Below are positions 1 through 13,800 of a DNA stretch of 64,000 nt, piece by piece. Each line of letters begins with the position of its first letter. The stretch's first letter is position 1. The position numbers were made by a program, and so were the translations under genes. The DNA is from Lamellibrachia luymesi (taxonomy: Eukaryota > Annelida > Polychaeta > Sabellida > Siboglinidae): NCBI GenBank assembly GCA_009193005.1, contig SDWI01000563.1:15946-79945 (forward strand), given 5' to 3'. A model generated the notes under the pieces. That model was not told the DNA's origin and did no database searches. It saw nothing but the letters and a program-made list of their open reading frames with translations.

Positions 1-190
1 TGGGAATGTTTTAATGATGTTTTAAAAACATCACTGAAAAATGTAAAATTACGTTATCTTAAAAACATCTGTATGATGTTTCTGAAATTTTACATAACAT
101 TTTATTTACATTTATGAAATGTTATTGAAAAATGTTTTCGTTATAACATGTATATAACCTTTATCAAATGTTATAAAAATGTTATGTGTT
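1..190. repeat. AT-rich interspersed repeat of ATGTT/AACAT words
   Basis: The first 190 bases are built from degenerate copies of words such as aatgttat, aaaaacat and their reverse complements, ending in gtgtttgctggga. This looks like one end of a dispersed non-coding repeat or MITE cut by the window edge. The family is not identified. Confidence 0.5.
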
Positions 191-390
191 TGCTGGGAGA
201 CGATCACCAATGACGAATTTGCGAAGCATTTCAGCAACGTAGCAGACGTATCCTGTTCTGCTGGCTGTAAGAGAGTCTAATTACGGCAGCCTATAAAGTG
301 GGACTACAACTCATTAGTTAGTCCCCCCCCCACGAAAATACCATGAAAACTGCTTTATTTGTTATATATACGTGCGTCCTGAAATTGGGG

Positions 391-632
391 GCTGTAAACC
401 CCTGGGGGTCAACCCATACTTGAAATAAAAGTTGTATGTAATGACTTGATGTCACTTATTCGTAATGTGTTGTTATTGAATACGCACTATGCTATGTTCT
501 ATATTTGCTTATTTTGCTGTATCCTGTCTGTGGTGGGCCTGTGCATCGATTCGTGGACATTCTGTAATTTTGCCAAGGTGAGTCCTCATAACTGTCAACT
601 TTCGGTTAGTATGTGAGCTATAAACTACACAA
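391..632 (+). repeat. Dispersed repeat, copy upstream of exon 1
   Basis: About 240 bases match 2139-2395 in the same orientation. Shared landmarks are cctgggggtcaaccc, gaaataaaagttg, gaatacgcactatg, attcgtggacatt and aactgtcaactttcggtta. No coding potential is seen. The two copies bracket the promoter-like region and exon 1. Confidence 0.7.
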
Positions 633-639
633 CTCCGCG

Positions 640-1795
640 TTTCTGTAACATTCGGACTTTGTCGGTATAACTTCAATGGACGATACGTTCGTAAGGAAAC
701 TGGACATCCCCGAATCCTGATTTAAGACAACAGCTGGAATGACATCGGGTCGTCACGAAGTCGCGGCATGACGGTCGCCAGCAACGTCGCCAGCAACGAC
801 GCACAGCCGTCAACGGAACGTAGGCAGATCGAGGTCACCGACAAACGGTCCTTTCTTGTCTTGCATCGCCGCCGGCTTTGCCATTGGCTAACGCGTGGAA
901 AGCTCTGTGAAGACGAGCGGGCGGCCTGACGGGTGGGCGACATCAAGAGTGCACCAGAACCGACCGCGTTCGTATTCGGAAAGCGAAAAACAACAACAGC
1001 GAGTAGCGAGACGGCGGCGGTGGTGGCGGTGGTGCTCCTTACTCAACGTTAGGCGTGAAACCGGATCCGTACGCCCGGCGAGTTCCGACCGAAGCAGCGG
1101 CTGCGATTGCAGTCTATTTATGGTGAGCGGCGCGCGGTTGGGGAAAGGCGGACGGAGAGGGACCGTCTTTGAGCGAACGTAAGCGTGGGCCAGCGTCGGC
1201 GAACCAGCACCGGCAGGAATCCCGCCAGTCGACGCTTTACTCATCATAGACGTCATCGCAGCGGCGCCGACGACTACGAGATCCCCGGCGGAAGTCCCGC
1301 GAGTGAATACGTCCAGTCACGTCACTCGCGGTGAGGTGACAAGACAGTCGAACTCTACCTATCTGTCTTAGTATATGCCGATTACTTGCATTCATACGCT
1401 CGCCTAGGTCTCAGTATTCAAGCTGTTCGTCTCGTCTGTTTGTCTCGAGAATAACTCACGGTGTGGATTTACCGATTTATTTATCTCCAGTTGAGCGTCG
1501 CTAGTGGAATACGCGCTGGTTTTAGTAGGACCGAGGCAGGTAAGCGAACTAAAACAAACCAGGTGTGTCCGTGAGGAGCGGTTGTTTGTTTGCCAGTCGT
1601 ACGCTTGCACATTATCTGCCCGCCGCAGGACGAGCGCTGTCCGGCACGCGCGGCCGCCGTCACGCGTGACTGCACACACTTCAGGCCGTGAGTTCATCAA
1701 GACGGCGATGCTCAAGCAGTTCAAACGGCGTCGCGACGCGCTCCGTTCGACCCGCGACTAGCCACCTCGCTCGCCCGGGTTACATATCAGCCGAC
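640..1795 (+). promoter_or_regulatory. CpG-dense promoter-like region and probable 5' UTR
   Basis: This stretch is rich in CpG dinucleotides, unlike the AT-rich introns around it, and it leads directly into the first coding exon. It contains a TATA-like tatttatgg near 1115 and a CRE-like gtcacgtcactcgc near 1316. The transcription start cannot be fixed from sequence. Short open frames here on both strands follow from the high GC content and resemble no protein I know. Confidence 0.45.
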
Positions 1796-2050
1796 ATGGC
1801 GACTGGGGTCGCCGACAACGGCGGTCGGCGGGGCTGGCTTACAGCCATGCTGGCGTTGACACTAAGTCTGATGGTCCTCGCGCCGATACCGGCCGCCGGG
1901 ATATACCTGCAGGGAACCGAGACATCCTATGCCCGTTTCCCGAAGTGGGACGCCTGCACGAATGCGACGTTCTCCTTCGAATTCCGCACGACCCAGAGCG
2001 AGGGTTTGCTCATGTACGCGGACGACGGTGGGAAGTTCGACTTCTTCCAG
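1796..2050 (+). CDS. Exon 1: signal peptide and start of LNS1
   Basis: The ATG at 1796 sits in a good context (gacATGg). It opens an 85-codon exon that ends at gacttcttccag before the donor gtgggt (phase 0). Residues 14-34 form a hydrophobic signal peptide, with likely cleavage after PAAG. What follows is the first half of a laminin-G/LNS fold, including the typical phrase FRTTQSEGLLMYADDGGKFD. The frame stays open upstream to a GTG at 1688 without another ATG, so 1796 is preferred. An internal Met at 1847 is possible but would shorten the signal peptide. Confidence 0.85.
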
Positions 2051-3772
2051 GTGGGTCTACGTTAATCCAGTCTAACAACAATTGGATTCGGTGAACAAAA
2101 TTGATATGCCCGGATTCCCAATAAAATACTATAGCCTCTGGGGGTCAGCCCCTGTGGGTCAACCAATACGTGAAATAAAAGTTGAATGCAATGATTTGAT
2201 GACACTTATTTATAATGTGTAGTTATTGAATACGCACTATGTTGTGTTCTATATTTGCCTACGTTGGTGTCACTCCATGCTACATAGCCCCCCCCCGCCT
2301 ATGGGCTGCCTATCCATTCGTGGATATTCCTTAATTTCCCAAAGATGAAATCATCATAACTGTCAACTTTCGGTTAGTATGTGAGTTATAAAATTGTAAA
2401 ATGTAAAATTGACAACAGGGCACCACTGGAGTTTGATCTAGAGCTATTGACCAGCAGCATACATTTAACCAAAACATCAGCTGTAAGAAAGCCTTGTAGT
2501 AGCCCCATCACTAACCTTAACCTCGGATAAAAATTCCACACAGACAGACATTTATCAGCGCGTCCGTTTTTCAATGGAGTCGTATGTCTATACGCTGACA
2601 AACGAGTGCGCTGTGCCCGCGGGTTGAATCAGACGTGCTACGAATTCGAGTATTTTACCCTTCGGGCGATCTAGGGCAAACCGTTGCAGTGGAGTGTTTT
2701 GTTCAGGGGCTGTCATGTATGCGTGTGTGCGCTTACGTGTGCTGCACTATAGGCCGCCGTTTACCTTTGACCACCCATGCGATTTGATCCTCTACAACAA
2801 CATATATGTGACAGCTGAATCGCAGTCGGGCGTCCGCTCCGCACTGACTATGATTCTTCGCTTCAAAGTTGTATAGGGCTTAGTTGGTAAGCTGTTAAGT
2901 GTCCAGCGAATCCTCGAATAGTACTGGTCTGTTTCCAACATTTTCATAATGTATAATAACCTAGTTGCTGTCCGCCCTGATAAAAATGTTCTACATAGAG
3001 TATAACATTATAACACGTTATAAGTATGGCGTATGGGATTTGTCACTAGTTTATGTTTACGTTTCATGTGGCGTATCAACTTCATTCTCCCAGGATGTGA
3101 CCCACCTCACGATAACATAATAAAAACATCGACGTTGTTCAATGCGTTTTTTTAAATTGTATCACTCGAAAGTAGATTATTGACAGTTGCAAACCCAACA
3201 AAATATGTATTGCGTGGCATAGGCTCGTAAACAGCTAGTTTCCGATTTCACGAAGAAATGACCAGAACCGTACACCAGTAACATGGGAGGGGTGTAGTCG
3301 TGACTTCGACACGGCTTACGGTATTTGACACTAGTGTGTTCGGCGGTCTCCGAACGTTTAATATGGAGTATCACCCACGGCAGCCTCCTGCTGGGGACGA
3401 CTTGATGGTGTGATCAACGATCAGCATGGTCCTCACTGTGTACCAATTGCTGATAATGGACAGTTGGCGCACCCCTTTCCATCTCCACCACGTGGAGCTC
3501 TCCCATCTTGCCACACAGTTCACGTCGTTCTAGGTCAAGAGGCGGTAGCCCATGTCCTGTAGTTTTTTGTCTTTGCGTGGCTGTCGAGCAGCTGTTTGCT
3601 GCAGCTGTTTTTGATGTATTAACTCTTTTCTTCCTCTCGTGTTTGGGTTTTTGGGCTATTACCGTACAGATCTTCTACTATTAACACAAAGTGCCAAATT
3701 TACACTACGCCGAAAATAATATTGACACATGCATACACGTGCACATGTATGTGTATGCATGCAGTATATATG

Positions 3773-3825
<53 letters not shown>

Positions 3826-3833
3826 NTATATAT

Positions 3834-3873
<40 letters not shown>

Positions 3874-4758
3874 CACACATATTATTTACGCGCACGCACA
3901 CGCGCACGAAGATGCAGACACACAAACGCAAACGGCTACTGTTAAGACGGACGCATATGTTTTGTATCTGCTATAGCTAGTAATTTAATAGTTGCATGTT
4001 TTGGTGATTTATAACGCACCAGTGACCAGTGTTTGTGTCGAGGACGCCCAGCTCCACTGGGAACCTCCCAAAACATATAACTGGTTAATTATTCAATGTC
4101 ACAAACAATCAGAACTAATTTGTTGATAGATCCCGCTGTTTAAGTTTCCTATCCTGTGCTGTCCTTGGCTGGACATTGGAGATGTCCTTATACACAACTG
4201 GTGTGTTGAGTTCAATGCATACTGATCAGGGGGTGTTTTGTTCCTGCGGGCTCTCTCCCGGGGTTACTTTGGTTTCCCGGTAGGGTTCCACCCCTGGGTT
4301 TGTTCTACGTAGTGGGCGATGACTTCTTAGACTTAAGGCAAATAGTTTCCTTTCGACGTCCCGTATAACGAGTTAAATGTTCGGTTGTTCTATTATTTAA
4401 ATATTCAATGTGTGAAAGTAAGCGCATTGTTTATATAATGGTGTGTGTGTTTGGACGTGTGGGGGGGGGGCACACGTATAATTGTATGTTGACAAAGCAA
4501 CGATTTTTTTTTAAACTCGACGTTGGCTCATGCATGTTATAATTTAATACACATTGGCTATAGAGCATAAAGTGCTTAAGTACGTTCAACCAGGCCCTTA
4601 GCCAGAAATACATTTTTGCCAGTCTTGAAAAATTTAAACGCGCGAACGGCTTCCGTGGAAGCCGTTAATTAACACATCATATTGTTACTGGCGACACTAG
4701 ATATTTAAATACTGTACTGTAGCAAACATAATTTATATAAAGACTATACACACATTCA

Positions 4759-4854
<96 letters not shown>

Positions 4855-7800
4855 TCTGTGGAAGCGGTTCGCGTCTATGACAGCCAATATTGGCCCAATT
4901 ATGTTTTTTTAATGGCAAGCCAAATGCTGGTTGACACAGTGACAGCCATTATTGGTCCATTTTGCTTGTGCACTGGTAAAGCCAGTGCAAGTTGAGCAAA
5001 TGTCAAATGAAAGCCATTATTAGCCGAACTAGGTTTTTTCAATGGCCGGCCAAGTCCGGTTTAACCATTATTGGCCCAATCGAGTCTTACTAGCTGTGCA
5101 GTGAGGTTGGTGTTATCACCTGCACAGTAATACTAATAGAAGAAGAACCAACACATGAAGGTTGATGAAAAAGTAACTTGAAACTTTATTTTAAATATAT
5201 AAACATTGAAGTAATGTTTGAAGCATCTTAAGACTTTAAGTACATGCATGCAAATACGTCTAATATGAACAAATATGATTAATTTACAATCACACTCAAA
5301 ATCAAATGCTTGACACTAAACATAAAACAAGACAACAAATAACAATAAAAGATATAGCACTCAGTAATATAATTGGTTTTGAAAGTAATACATTGAAATA
5401 TTACTTCTTTGACAAAACAGCAACCATCCAGATTCAGTATTGCCTATTGGACAAAAACAATAAGAATTTACTACACTGACCACAGCCTAATTGTTCGTGG
5501 TTTGCCTGCAGTTTGAGCTGAGGGAACTGCTGCCGATAGTAGGGCATACACGTCGGTTATGTATGTGAATTGCAGCACGAATCAGACTCAGTTTCAAAGT
5601 TTACCGCGATCGAACTTGGCCACTGCAGAGTGCCAGCCGTGGGCGACAATACAGTAGCGTCTCGGCTACTAGCAGCAGGCACATCAACATTATGGATCTC
5701 CACCAACGTAACAAAGGATGCTGACTCGGACTGTTCATGGACAATCGCAGGAACACTGTTTTTATTCACGTTTACGAAAAAGGCATCGATTGTCGTGAAC
5801 TTTGACGTTGACATATCGTATCTTTTCACTGGCAGGTGCCATTTTGAACTCGCCCCACGGAATCCGGGTCACGGGATTGTTTCTTCAAATGAGAGCGCCA
5901 ATGGGTAGGCACCATAGAGTTTATGTCTATGGTAGGCACTAAGAAAGGCCATAGAAACGCGTTTCCCAACCAATGACATACACGGTTACAATAAATAGTG
6001 ATCAACCTTTATTTTCCAACGGGCAGACCGGTCTCTGGCTAAGGGCCTGCACGGTTCAACCGATTGGAACCTTTCACAGAACGGTGTGATTTGAATAATA
6101 CGTGCAACTGATGGATTCATTTGATGTGGAAGACGGTTTCAAGACGTAGTTTGGTAGAATGGCATAATTCATTCACTTTGAGAATGTACTTGCTTGAGAT
6201 ATTTAATCTTCTTAACCTTCTTCTTCTCCCCCCTTGGTTCCTTGCGGGATGGGGCCACATCATTTAGTCTGTTCCGCCCTCTCGAAGAGTTGTCTCCATC
6301 AGTCGCGGCCTTCTGCCACTGTCGGATGTTCACCCCTGCCCTTTCTGGATCACTCTTAACACTAACTGTCCATCTTAGTTTTGGTCTTCCTCTTCTCGTT
6401 CGACCACCCTCTTATGCTTAATGTTGTTTAATGCAACTCTTCATCTCGCAGATGATGCACACTGGAGGACGAATTCGCCTCATCCTGAACATCGTCAACG
6501 GACGCGACGGTCGGGTTCAGATCGACGTGGGCCGGTCCGTGAACGACGGCGGCTGGCACCGAGTAGAAATCCGTCGTCACCGCATGGAGACGACGCTCGT
6601 CGTTGATGGCGTCTCGGACAGTCGCAGCTCCTTCGGTTCCGACTTCAACTTCGGCAGCACGGAGGCCAACTCGGAAATGTTCATCGGAGGCCTCCCGAAT
6701 GACCGGCACGAGAACATCCACCAGCTGGCCCTGCCGTCGGCACTGTACAAGCCCCGCTTCAGGGGTTCCATCCGGAACGTGATATACGGCAATTGTACGT
6801 GTCAACGGACGAGGGGACGGATGCTCGAAGGGGTGGGGGTGACGCAGCGACCTCTGGAGGCGTGCGACGTGCGCAACCCCTGCAGGAGGGGGTGTCTCTG
6901 CGTGAGCACCGACACCGAGCCGTCTTGCGACTGTACGGAGCTCAAGTGTGTCACAGGTGAGTGAATGTGTGTTTTCGCTTTCAGGGTATGAACAGTTTCA
7001 AAATGTCTTGACCTGAAATGTATTACTTGCAACGTCGGCGAGAATGTCCACGAAGAGCCAAGAGCAGACCTGTATATCATACGCATTTTCGGTCCTTAGC
7101 TTTGGGCACCGTGCTTTACACTTCACCCCCTGTCAGACCTGTCCATTCCAACACCAACTCAAGTGATATGGGAAATATTCAGCCACGCTGCCATTTACTG
7201 CGCAAAACATAGTCACTCATACAAACATACCATTGAGTAGTCAGAATGATGTCTGGTATTGCATTCTCTCAGCTAGCCCATCTTTCCCCGGTTTGACTGG
7301 AGATTGGTGGTGGGGGTGGGGGTGGGGGAGGGGTTGAACACACAGGAAACGGCTAATATAGAGCAAAGGCGCGGCATGTCCAGACTGACAAATGAAGGCG
7401 GCTTCTGGGGATCATTAACGTATTACTCAAGTAGCATGTGGTCTGGAAACATGGCCATAGCAGTAGACCGAAAACACGTCGTCAATAACCGGAAACACTT
7501 TTGCTATCCACAGCGAGACTGTCGCGTTCCGTTCAACGACCAATGTGTCTTCTTGCGTAATGTTACTACAAATGTCCGTAAATTTTAATGAGTGATATCC
7601 GTTATAACACGGAGTTAGCGGCGCATAGCCATAAGTTTTCAGGGTAGCACGCAATCCGCAACACTCTTGATCAGGAGTTCTGGCAATACCATGTTGCTAC
7701 ACTTACTTTAAAACACACNTACGTGACAGTGTTACTTTGGATTTGCATTGGTTAAGGTATATCGCATTTCTGCAGGTTGCTTAGTCAGTGCATACGTAAC

Positions 7801-10800
7801 ATTTGTTTATGTTTGTGTATGTCTTGGCAATTTCCATAGGCTTCGTCAGTTCCCTTTACCAGTAAACCTCACGTGCTAATTATATATTATCAGGACACTT
7901 ATCGCACGTAGCTTTGCCTTCATTCGGTCATATCACCAGCATGTTTTAACTCCACGCGTGATTGTCGTTTCGTGCAATTTATAGATGACCAGTTGGCATC
8001 AGGTTGTGGTATTACACATTTTTGCAGCGAGCCCACCTACTTGGTCTAGGTTTTAGATAACATTCCTAGCCAGCCAGTAGAATGCGTCTATGCTGCACCA
8101 TGAGGCCACGAGCTGTAGTCAAACAGCGGTAGCGTTTACTTCGTTTGCAAACACCGTCGCTAAAGGCTGGAATGGTTTCCTCTGGATTTTATCCCAGTCA
8201 TTTCACTTATGGACTCCGTCTGACAGTAAGACCAGTTTGGTGGGGCATTGGTCTAATATACATTATTGGCCTAATTAGAATTGCTATCAACGTTCACAAC
8301 TACAACAAACGATCACTCATTTTACTGCCGCAGACAGTCCATTCCGTATAAGTAAACACGGTGATTGTGATTTGGCTTTTACAACGACGCAGTTCCCTTT
8401 CTCTCATGCGTTATGCAAATACGTCAACGGCAGCACAGTTCTGTTGAGTTCGTGCGGACAGAAAACTGTTGTGGTAGGTCAACGATCTGGTGAAGGGATT
8501 GCAGCTATTTTCGAAGTAGAATTCGGACCAGCCTGTTCACAGCATGCTGCGAGAGCGCGACCGTTCATTGGTAGCTCGCTGTCGTTTCGGCGGCATTTGG
8601 CATATTTATTTTTGGGGTTCAGGCGCCGACGAAAGCATCAGCCTCGAGCTATGTTGAGTGTCGGTTACAGTCTCAGCAGCAGACGCTGAGTCAGACTGAA
8701 GACGGTCTGACGTCGCCCATGATCGCGTTGTCGAACTGACATACAACAGGGTGGCCGACGGACATGTAGGGGGGTAGACTGACAGACAGGTTGAGAGGCG
8801 GGCTGACATGCGGACAGGATGACATACTAACAGAGGAACCGACATGAAGACAGATATGCAGACACACAGTCGGGCAGGCACGCACGCACGCACGCAGGCG
8901 TGCAAGCAGGCAGGCAAGCAGACCGACATACACACTGACAGTTATTGCATTTCACAGTAATAGTTCTTCCATATACGCACGAACACACACATGCACGCGT
9001 GGATACAGACAATGCGCCGTTCATAAGAACTCACACCTCTGTGTGCCAAATCCTTCGCGAACTTTTTCACTACTACTTGATCATGGTTGAACGATGCTAG
9101 CGGAACAAAACTGGCGCCTTCTTGCTCGACCACAAACCGTGAAGCAGCATAAACTCCTATAGACATTGTGTTTTACGCGTGAAAGGGCCGCCTCCGAATG
9201 TTTTGGGCTTTTAAAGCCTGGCCACTGAAGTCACATGTGTGGTATGTTCCGTTTGTGTCAATATTTCCAATTTGCTTTTAATTGCATAGGTTCCCGAAGC
9301 TTTCTTATCGTCTGGTGTGGTCATGTGCTGAAGTTTCATTGTGGTTTATTTGGAGTGTGGGCGGCGGAAATAATGGCTGTCACAGTGCGTCCAAAAGAAG
9401 ACATTAGTAACGGAAGGTTTACAGCCCGCCTGGTATCGTCTGTTAAGGGGTCATTTCAGAGACGTTGCTCAGATCCGTCCCGCAACTCAGTGGGGTTTCG
9501 GACGTAGCCATCCCAACATCTGGACCAAATTTACAGTAAAAACAGCGACAACACCCACTTGTACTAGTCGACGTCGACGCCATGTTTACCCATCTCCCCC
9601 CCCCCCCCCACCCACCCCTCACACAGCGTAATGGACGCCCACGAAAATAACCCATGATTCAGCCACGCCCACGCACTAGACGTCCAATCAGCCATTTCTT
9701 TTTGAGCTCATTCCTGCTAGATACTAACTATTATGTAGATCTAGCAGTTAACACACTGGTCGACGAATCACGATTGAGACAACGGAAAACAAACTGGCAA
9801 TTACTGCAAACATGTGCACGAGTCTTTTTGACAGGTTACTGCCAGCATAATTATAGAGGTGCCTCGGCCAACACAATGAACCACCGGTTAGCGTCTTTTG
9901 GCGGATGACCTAGTTGTCTAGCCATCAAATAGGCTGTAAGCCTGGCGGGAAAAATCGAAATATGTTTTCGCTGTAGGCGATTCGACTGTGATTAGGCGTG
10001 GGCGGCTACAATAGTTGGTGACCGCCACAGAGTGTCCATAAAGGCAAACAATAACACTAAACGTAACGCAGAAATATCGTTACCGTCACTGGTGTCATTT
10101 ATATCGCGCGCCTGCGGTGTAGTTCTCGCGCCGCCCCGAAACAAACGTGGCCGTGTTCTCGCCCCGATATGTTACGCTGACACGTCGCCTCGGTCCTTAG
10201 AACACAATTTGAAACGGGCCGCGTCTGTAGTAGTTAGGGGTCGTTCTATTTAATTGTCTGGGGCACATGTCGTGTGGCCCTTACGTGATTAATAGGTCGC
10301 TGGGGCGCCTCACACAGGCACAGTGGACGCGTTGTTTTGAAAAGCAATATGTTGTTTTTTTGTGGTTTGCTTTTTACTCGTGCCAAAATGCGTCTGACTC
10401 ATCGAACTACATAACATTACACCTGTTCTTCGTAGGCGGTGCAGTTGTGACGCTAACAGCTCCCGACGTAAAAATTAATCTGAGCCCAGTATGGCCACTG
10501 TGGCGTAAATTGTTGACTCCACAATTTCACGACCTTCGAGCATGCGCTGTTACGTTGTTAGTGCAACGCTCTTGAAGAGACCCGTGCAGTAAACGTTCGT
10601 CTTACACTAACGGGAACACAGTGTTACTCAAAGTTAATTAATTTATGTACTTGTGTACACCATTAAAACACAGTCATGACAAACACGGCCCGCTATCATC
10701 AGCGAGCGGATGTTTCCTGTAGACGTTATAGCCACTTAGTAAATCCAACCTATTAAACCGTTTTCGCAGAACACAAATCTCCGAGAGGCGTTAACAGATG

Positions 10801-13800
10801 CAACGACACCGCCACATATTCACAACTAAATTGTCGGTATGAATAGCTTTTATTCAGTTTATTAAGCGAAGCCTGGGTAACATGCTGATCCATAATTATT
10901 GTAGAACCGGTTTACAAGTTCGAGCGGTTCAATTTCCACAGCTGCTGCACAAAAACCAGCTGGATTGTCATAATGGTAAAGTAAAAAATAAATAACACGT
11001 ACAATGCCTTTGTCTTTTTAACGTCGTTAACTTTGCTTATTGGAAAATAAATCTTAAATGCAGTTCTGAAATGTGAAACCGGTTCAGCCACAATCAAACG
11101 TGGCCTAACTGGTGAAAAATGGACAATTGGGTCTTTGTCTGTCATTCTATCAGCGTTGTGCATCACATATCTGGTTGACACGAACGTCTTCGGCGGAAGG
11201 CAGCCATGGCCGAATCAACGAGGCTGCCACTTAATAAAATGTCATATGGACTTAACTTGATACCTAATCTTCTGGCACTGTCCGTCAACCTGTCGTCTTG
11301 AGTCGTCTAAGTTTCAATGCAGAACAACTACTCACATTCTGCACACATACGCATCGATACTTCTAGTAGCATGCCGTTTTTGTTTTGTTAATTCGTTGAA
11401 ATGATATGGTCAAGTTGTCATGCCCACAGGTATTTGTTTGGACAAACAATCGATCTATTGGTCAATAGTGTCTAAAGATCTTCACAACAATGATACCAAA
11501 CATCGTTTGTGTTGTAAGTATATCTGAACAGTTATTTGACGCTTCGGTACATCTAAAGGTCGAACCGTGAAACATCTATAACGCAACCCGTGTTTCCTTT
11601 GATGTCGCTCAAAATATACCACGCGTATGATACGTGTTATAATCGTTCAAGCTTATTACAGTATTACAGTGGCTTTGATCTTTTTTCACTTCAAATAACG
11701 TTCATAGGTCGCCAGGTGTGACTCTTGTTTGCACATGATGTACATTGTAAATAATATTTCACTCATCCCATCCGTCATACTTGTACTTGTTCACTGCTGT
11801 TTCCGTTCTGTCGAACACCTGTAAGCGATACACCTAGACCCGTCTACTCCATCACTAGCAAGACGAGGTTGTCAAAAAAGAAAACACTAATTTCGAACAA
11901 GCATGGTGTATTCATAATGCTACATCACGATCCAGAAGGGTATCGTGGTATATTAAATGCTACAATTTGATTAGTTGAACGATGCGTGCCGTACGGAATC
12001 TGTATTTAAAATCAGCACCGTTTCTTAAAATACATACCAATATGCACGGAAAAATCCAAGCACAGGCCGCTTTAGTGAACGTCTACTGTAAGCCTAAGTG
12101 CCATAGTTTCTCTGGACACTGACAGAAGTATGTTGACATTAACAAGATAGTGTCGGCCGTGTTGTCAAACAAGCGCACACAGCAAGGCCGTAAACAAACG
12201 GGACTCTCTACGGATGATACACCCGTCTTATGGAGAGGCCTGGGTTGATCTCTGGTCCGGAATGTGTTGTCTCGTAACAGTGGCCATTAACGAACTATAG
12301 CTTAACGGCAGTCCAGCCGTTCTGGCCGCTACGGTTGACCTCTCTCGTCGGTCAACCAGCAGAAATACGTTAGACGTTGAATGACTTACGTCGACACTTT
12401 ACGGTGGTATTACTGACCGAACTCAGACGCCTGGGTTATATATTGACCCACGGACTGCAGGTTAAGCTGAGCAGCCTGACTTGCAATCCCTACGCCTCTT
12501 CTTCTTGGGGGTACCGATATATGGATGAAAACAACTCGTATATTTCGCATGTGGAAAATTTTATCGGTAATTGCCATTGTTTGGGCCAACAATCCCCAAT
12601 TACTTTATCTATGTGGCTCTTCTCATCAAGGGCATGTTAGCTATTCGTATGTTCAACGTCCCAATCTTAATATTTTAATACTGCAAAGGTACCATTTTAG
12701 TAGTTATGTGTTCACTCGATGTTTCCATTCCGTTTCGGAGGCATGAATAAAATACTGGGGCATACAGACTTCATATTCGATGCGTTACAGAATACAAGCA
12801 CCGTAACCGACCGCTAACTACAACGTAAGACCACCAGACAGCTAACACACTTCCGAGAACCGAAGGAGTTCCAACACTTCGGCAAGAGTACCAGCCCTGT
12901 CGTCTATATGTCTAAATATAGCGCCGGATCGACTATACCACTAAATCACACACGTTCCCGAAATCCCTATCTCGCCTGCTTTGCCGATTTTATGGCTGCG
13001 AACCAGTCGCATAAACGTACGAACATACACGCGCCTGACGTTGTTTGTGTGTTGGCTCTGTGGTCCTTCTCGATGTAACTCAGGCACGCATATCTCGGAA
13101 TGTGGTGTTGTGTGTGCACATACACGCACACGATGATTGTTCCACTCTTCATAAGGGGCCGTTTACAAATGTCGACATTTACATGTTCGTGCAAAGCAAT
13201 TCTCATACCGCCTCTCCGAATTAATAATTTTAAATGTTTATAATTCTCATACCGCCTCTCCGAATTAGTAATTTTAAATGTTTATAATTTTCCATATTGA
13301 AAGTGATATCAATGTGGCAATGTTATGACACAGTGCATGTCTACAGGACATACACTAATAACCAACATAATACGTTTACAAACACTTATTTCCAATAATT
13401 ATGCTAAAGCTTTGTTTTTTTTTAACAACTCCATGGTGTCGTACTGATCATTGTTTTCTACGAAGTTGTGAATTTCCAAGATGTCGGACTGTATTACTCC
13501 CCCCATATTGTATTACTCCCCCCATATTGTATGCTTTCTATGAATAGGTAAATATTGACAATTGGGAACGGCCCCTAAATAGAAAACAGAGCCGTGGGTA
13601 TGTATTTGCCACAAACCTGTTAATTTATATAGCTGTTAGTGAGAACACCACTTCGCTTTAATATATGTTTTGTTTCGTAATCAATCCACTTTGCAATCGC
13701 AACTGAAATAAAGAACACGTTGTTGGAGCGTGTCAGTTCAAACTACACGGTACGACATGGGTCTACATAGATTGATAGGGTGGCATCGCTAGCTCTGATG

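Larger units (their letters stand above)
2051..6451. other. Intron 1 (4.4 kb)
   Basis: The intron holds the second copy of the exon-1-flanking repeat (2139-2395), long AC/TA and ACGC/AC microsatellites, two short hairpins and a degenerate 67-base tandem repeat. Open frames of 90-112 codons overlap on opposite strands at 5557-5908. I recognise no protein in them. No convincing gene is seen elsewhere in it. Confidence 0.7.

Noticed and set aside
888..1256. Open frames on both strands upstream of exon 1
   Set aside because: They overlap in a CpG-rich region, are Arg-rich and resemble no protein, so they are probably GC-driven shadows.
1688..1795. Upstream extension of exon 1 to a GTG start
   Set aside because: GTG starts are rare in nuclear genes. 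The ATG at 1796 has good context and places a signal peptide at the N-terminus.
3691..3980. Open frames with His/Thr and Tyr/Ile runs
   Set aside because: Direct translation of AC and TA microsatellites.
5557..5908. Overlapping frames of 90 and 112 codons in intron 1
   Set aside because: No recognisable domain and no splice link to the main gene. A weak hint of a transposase N-terminus on the minus strand could not be supported.
8606..9024. Cys-rich frames on the minus strand
   Set aside because: Produced by GACA/GGCA/ACGC low-complexity DNA.
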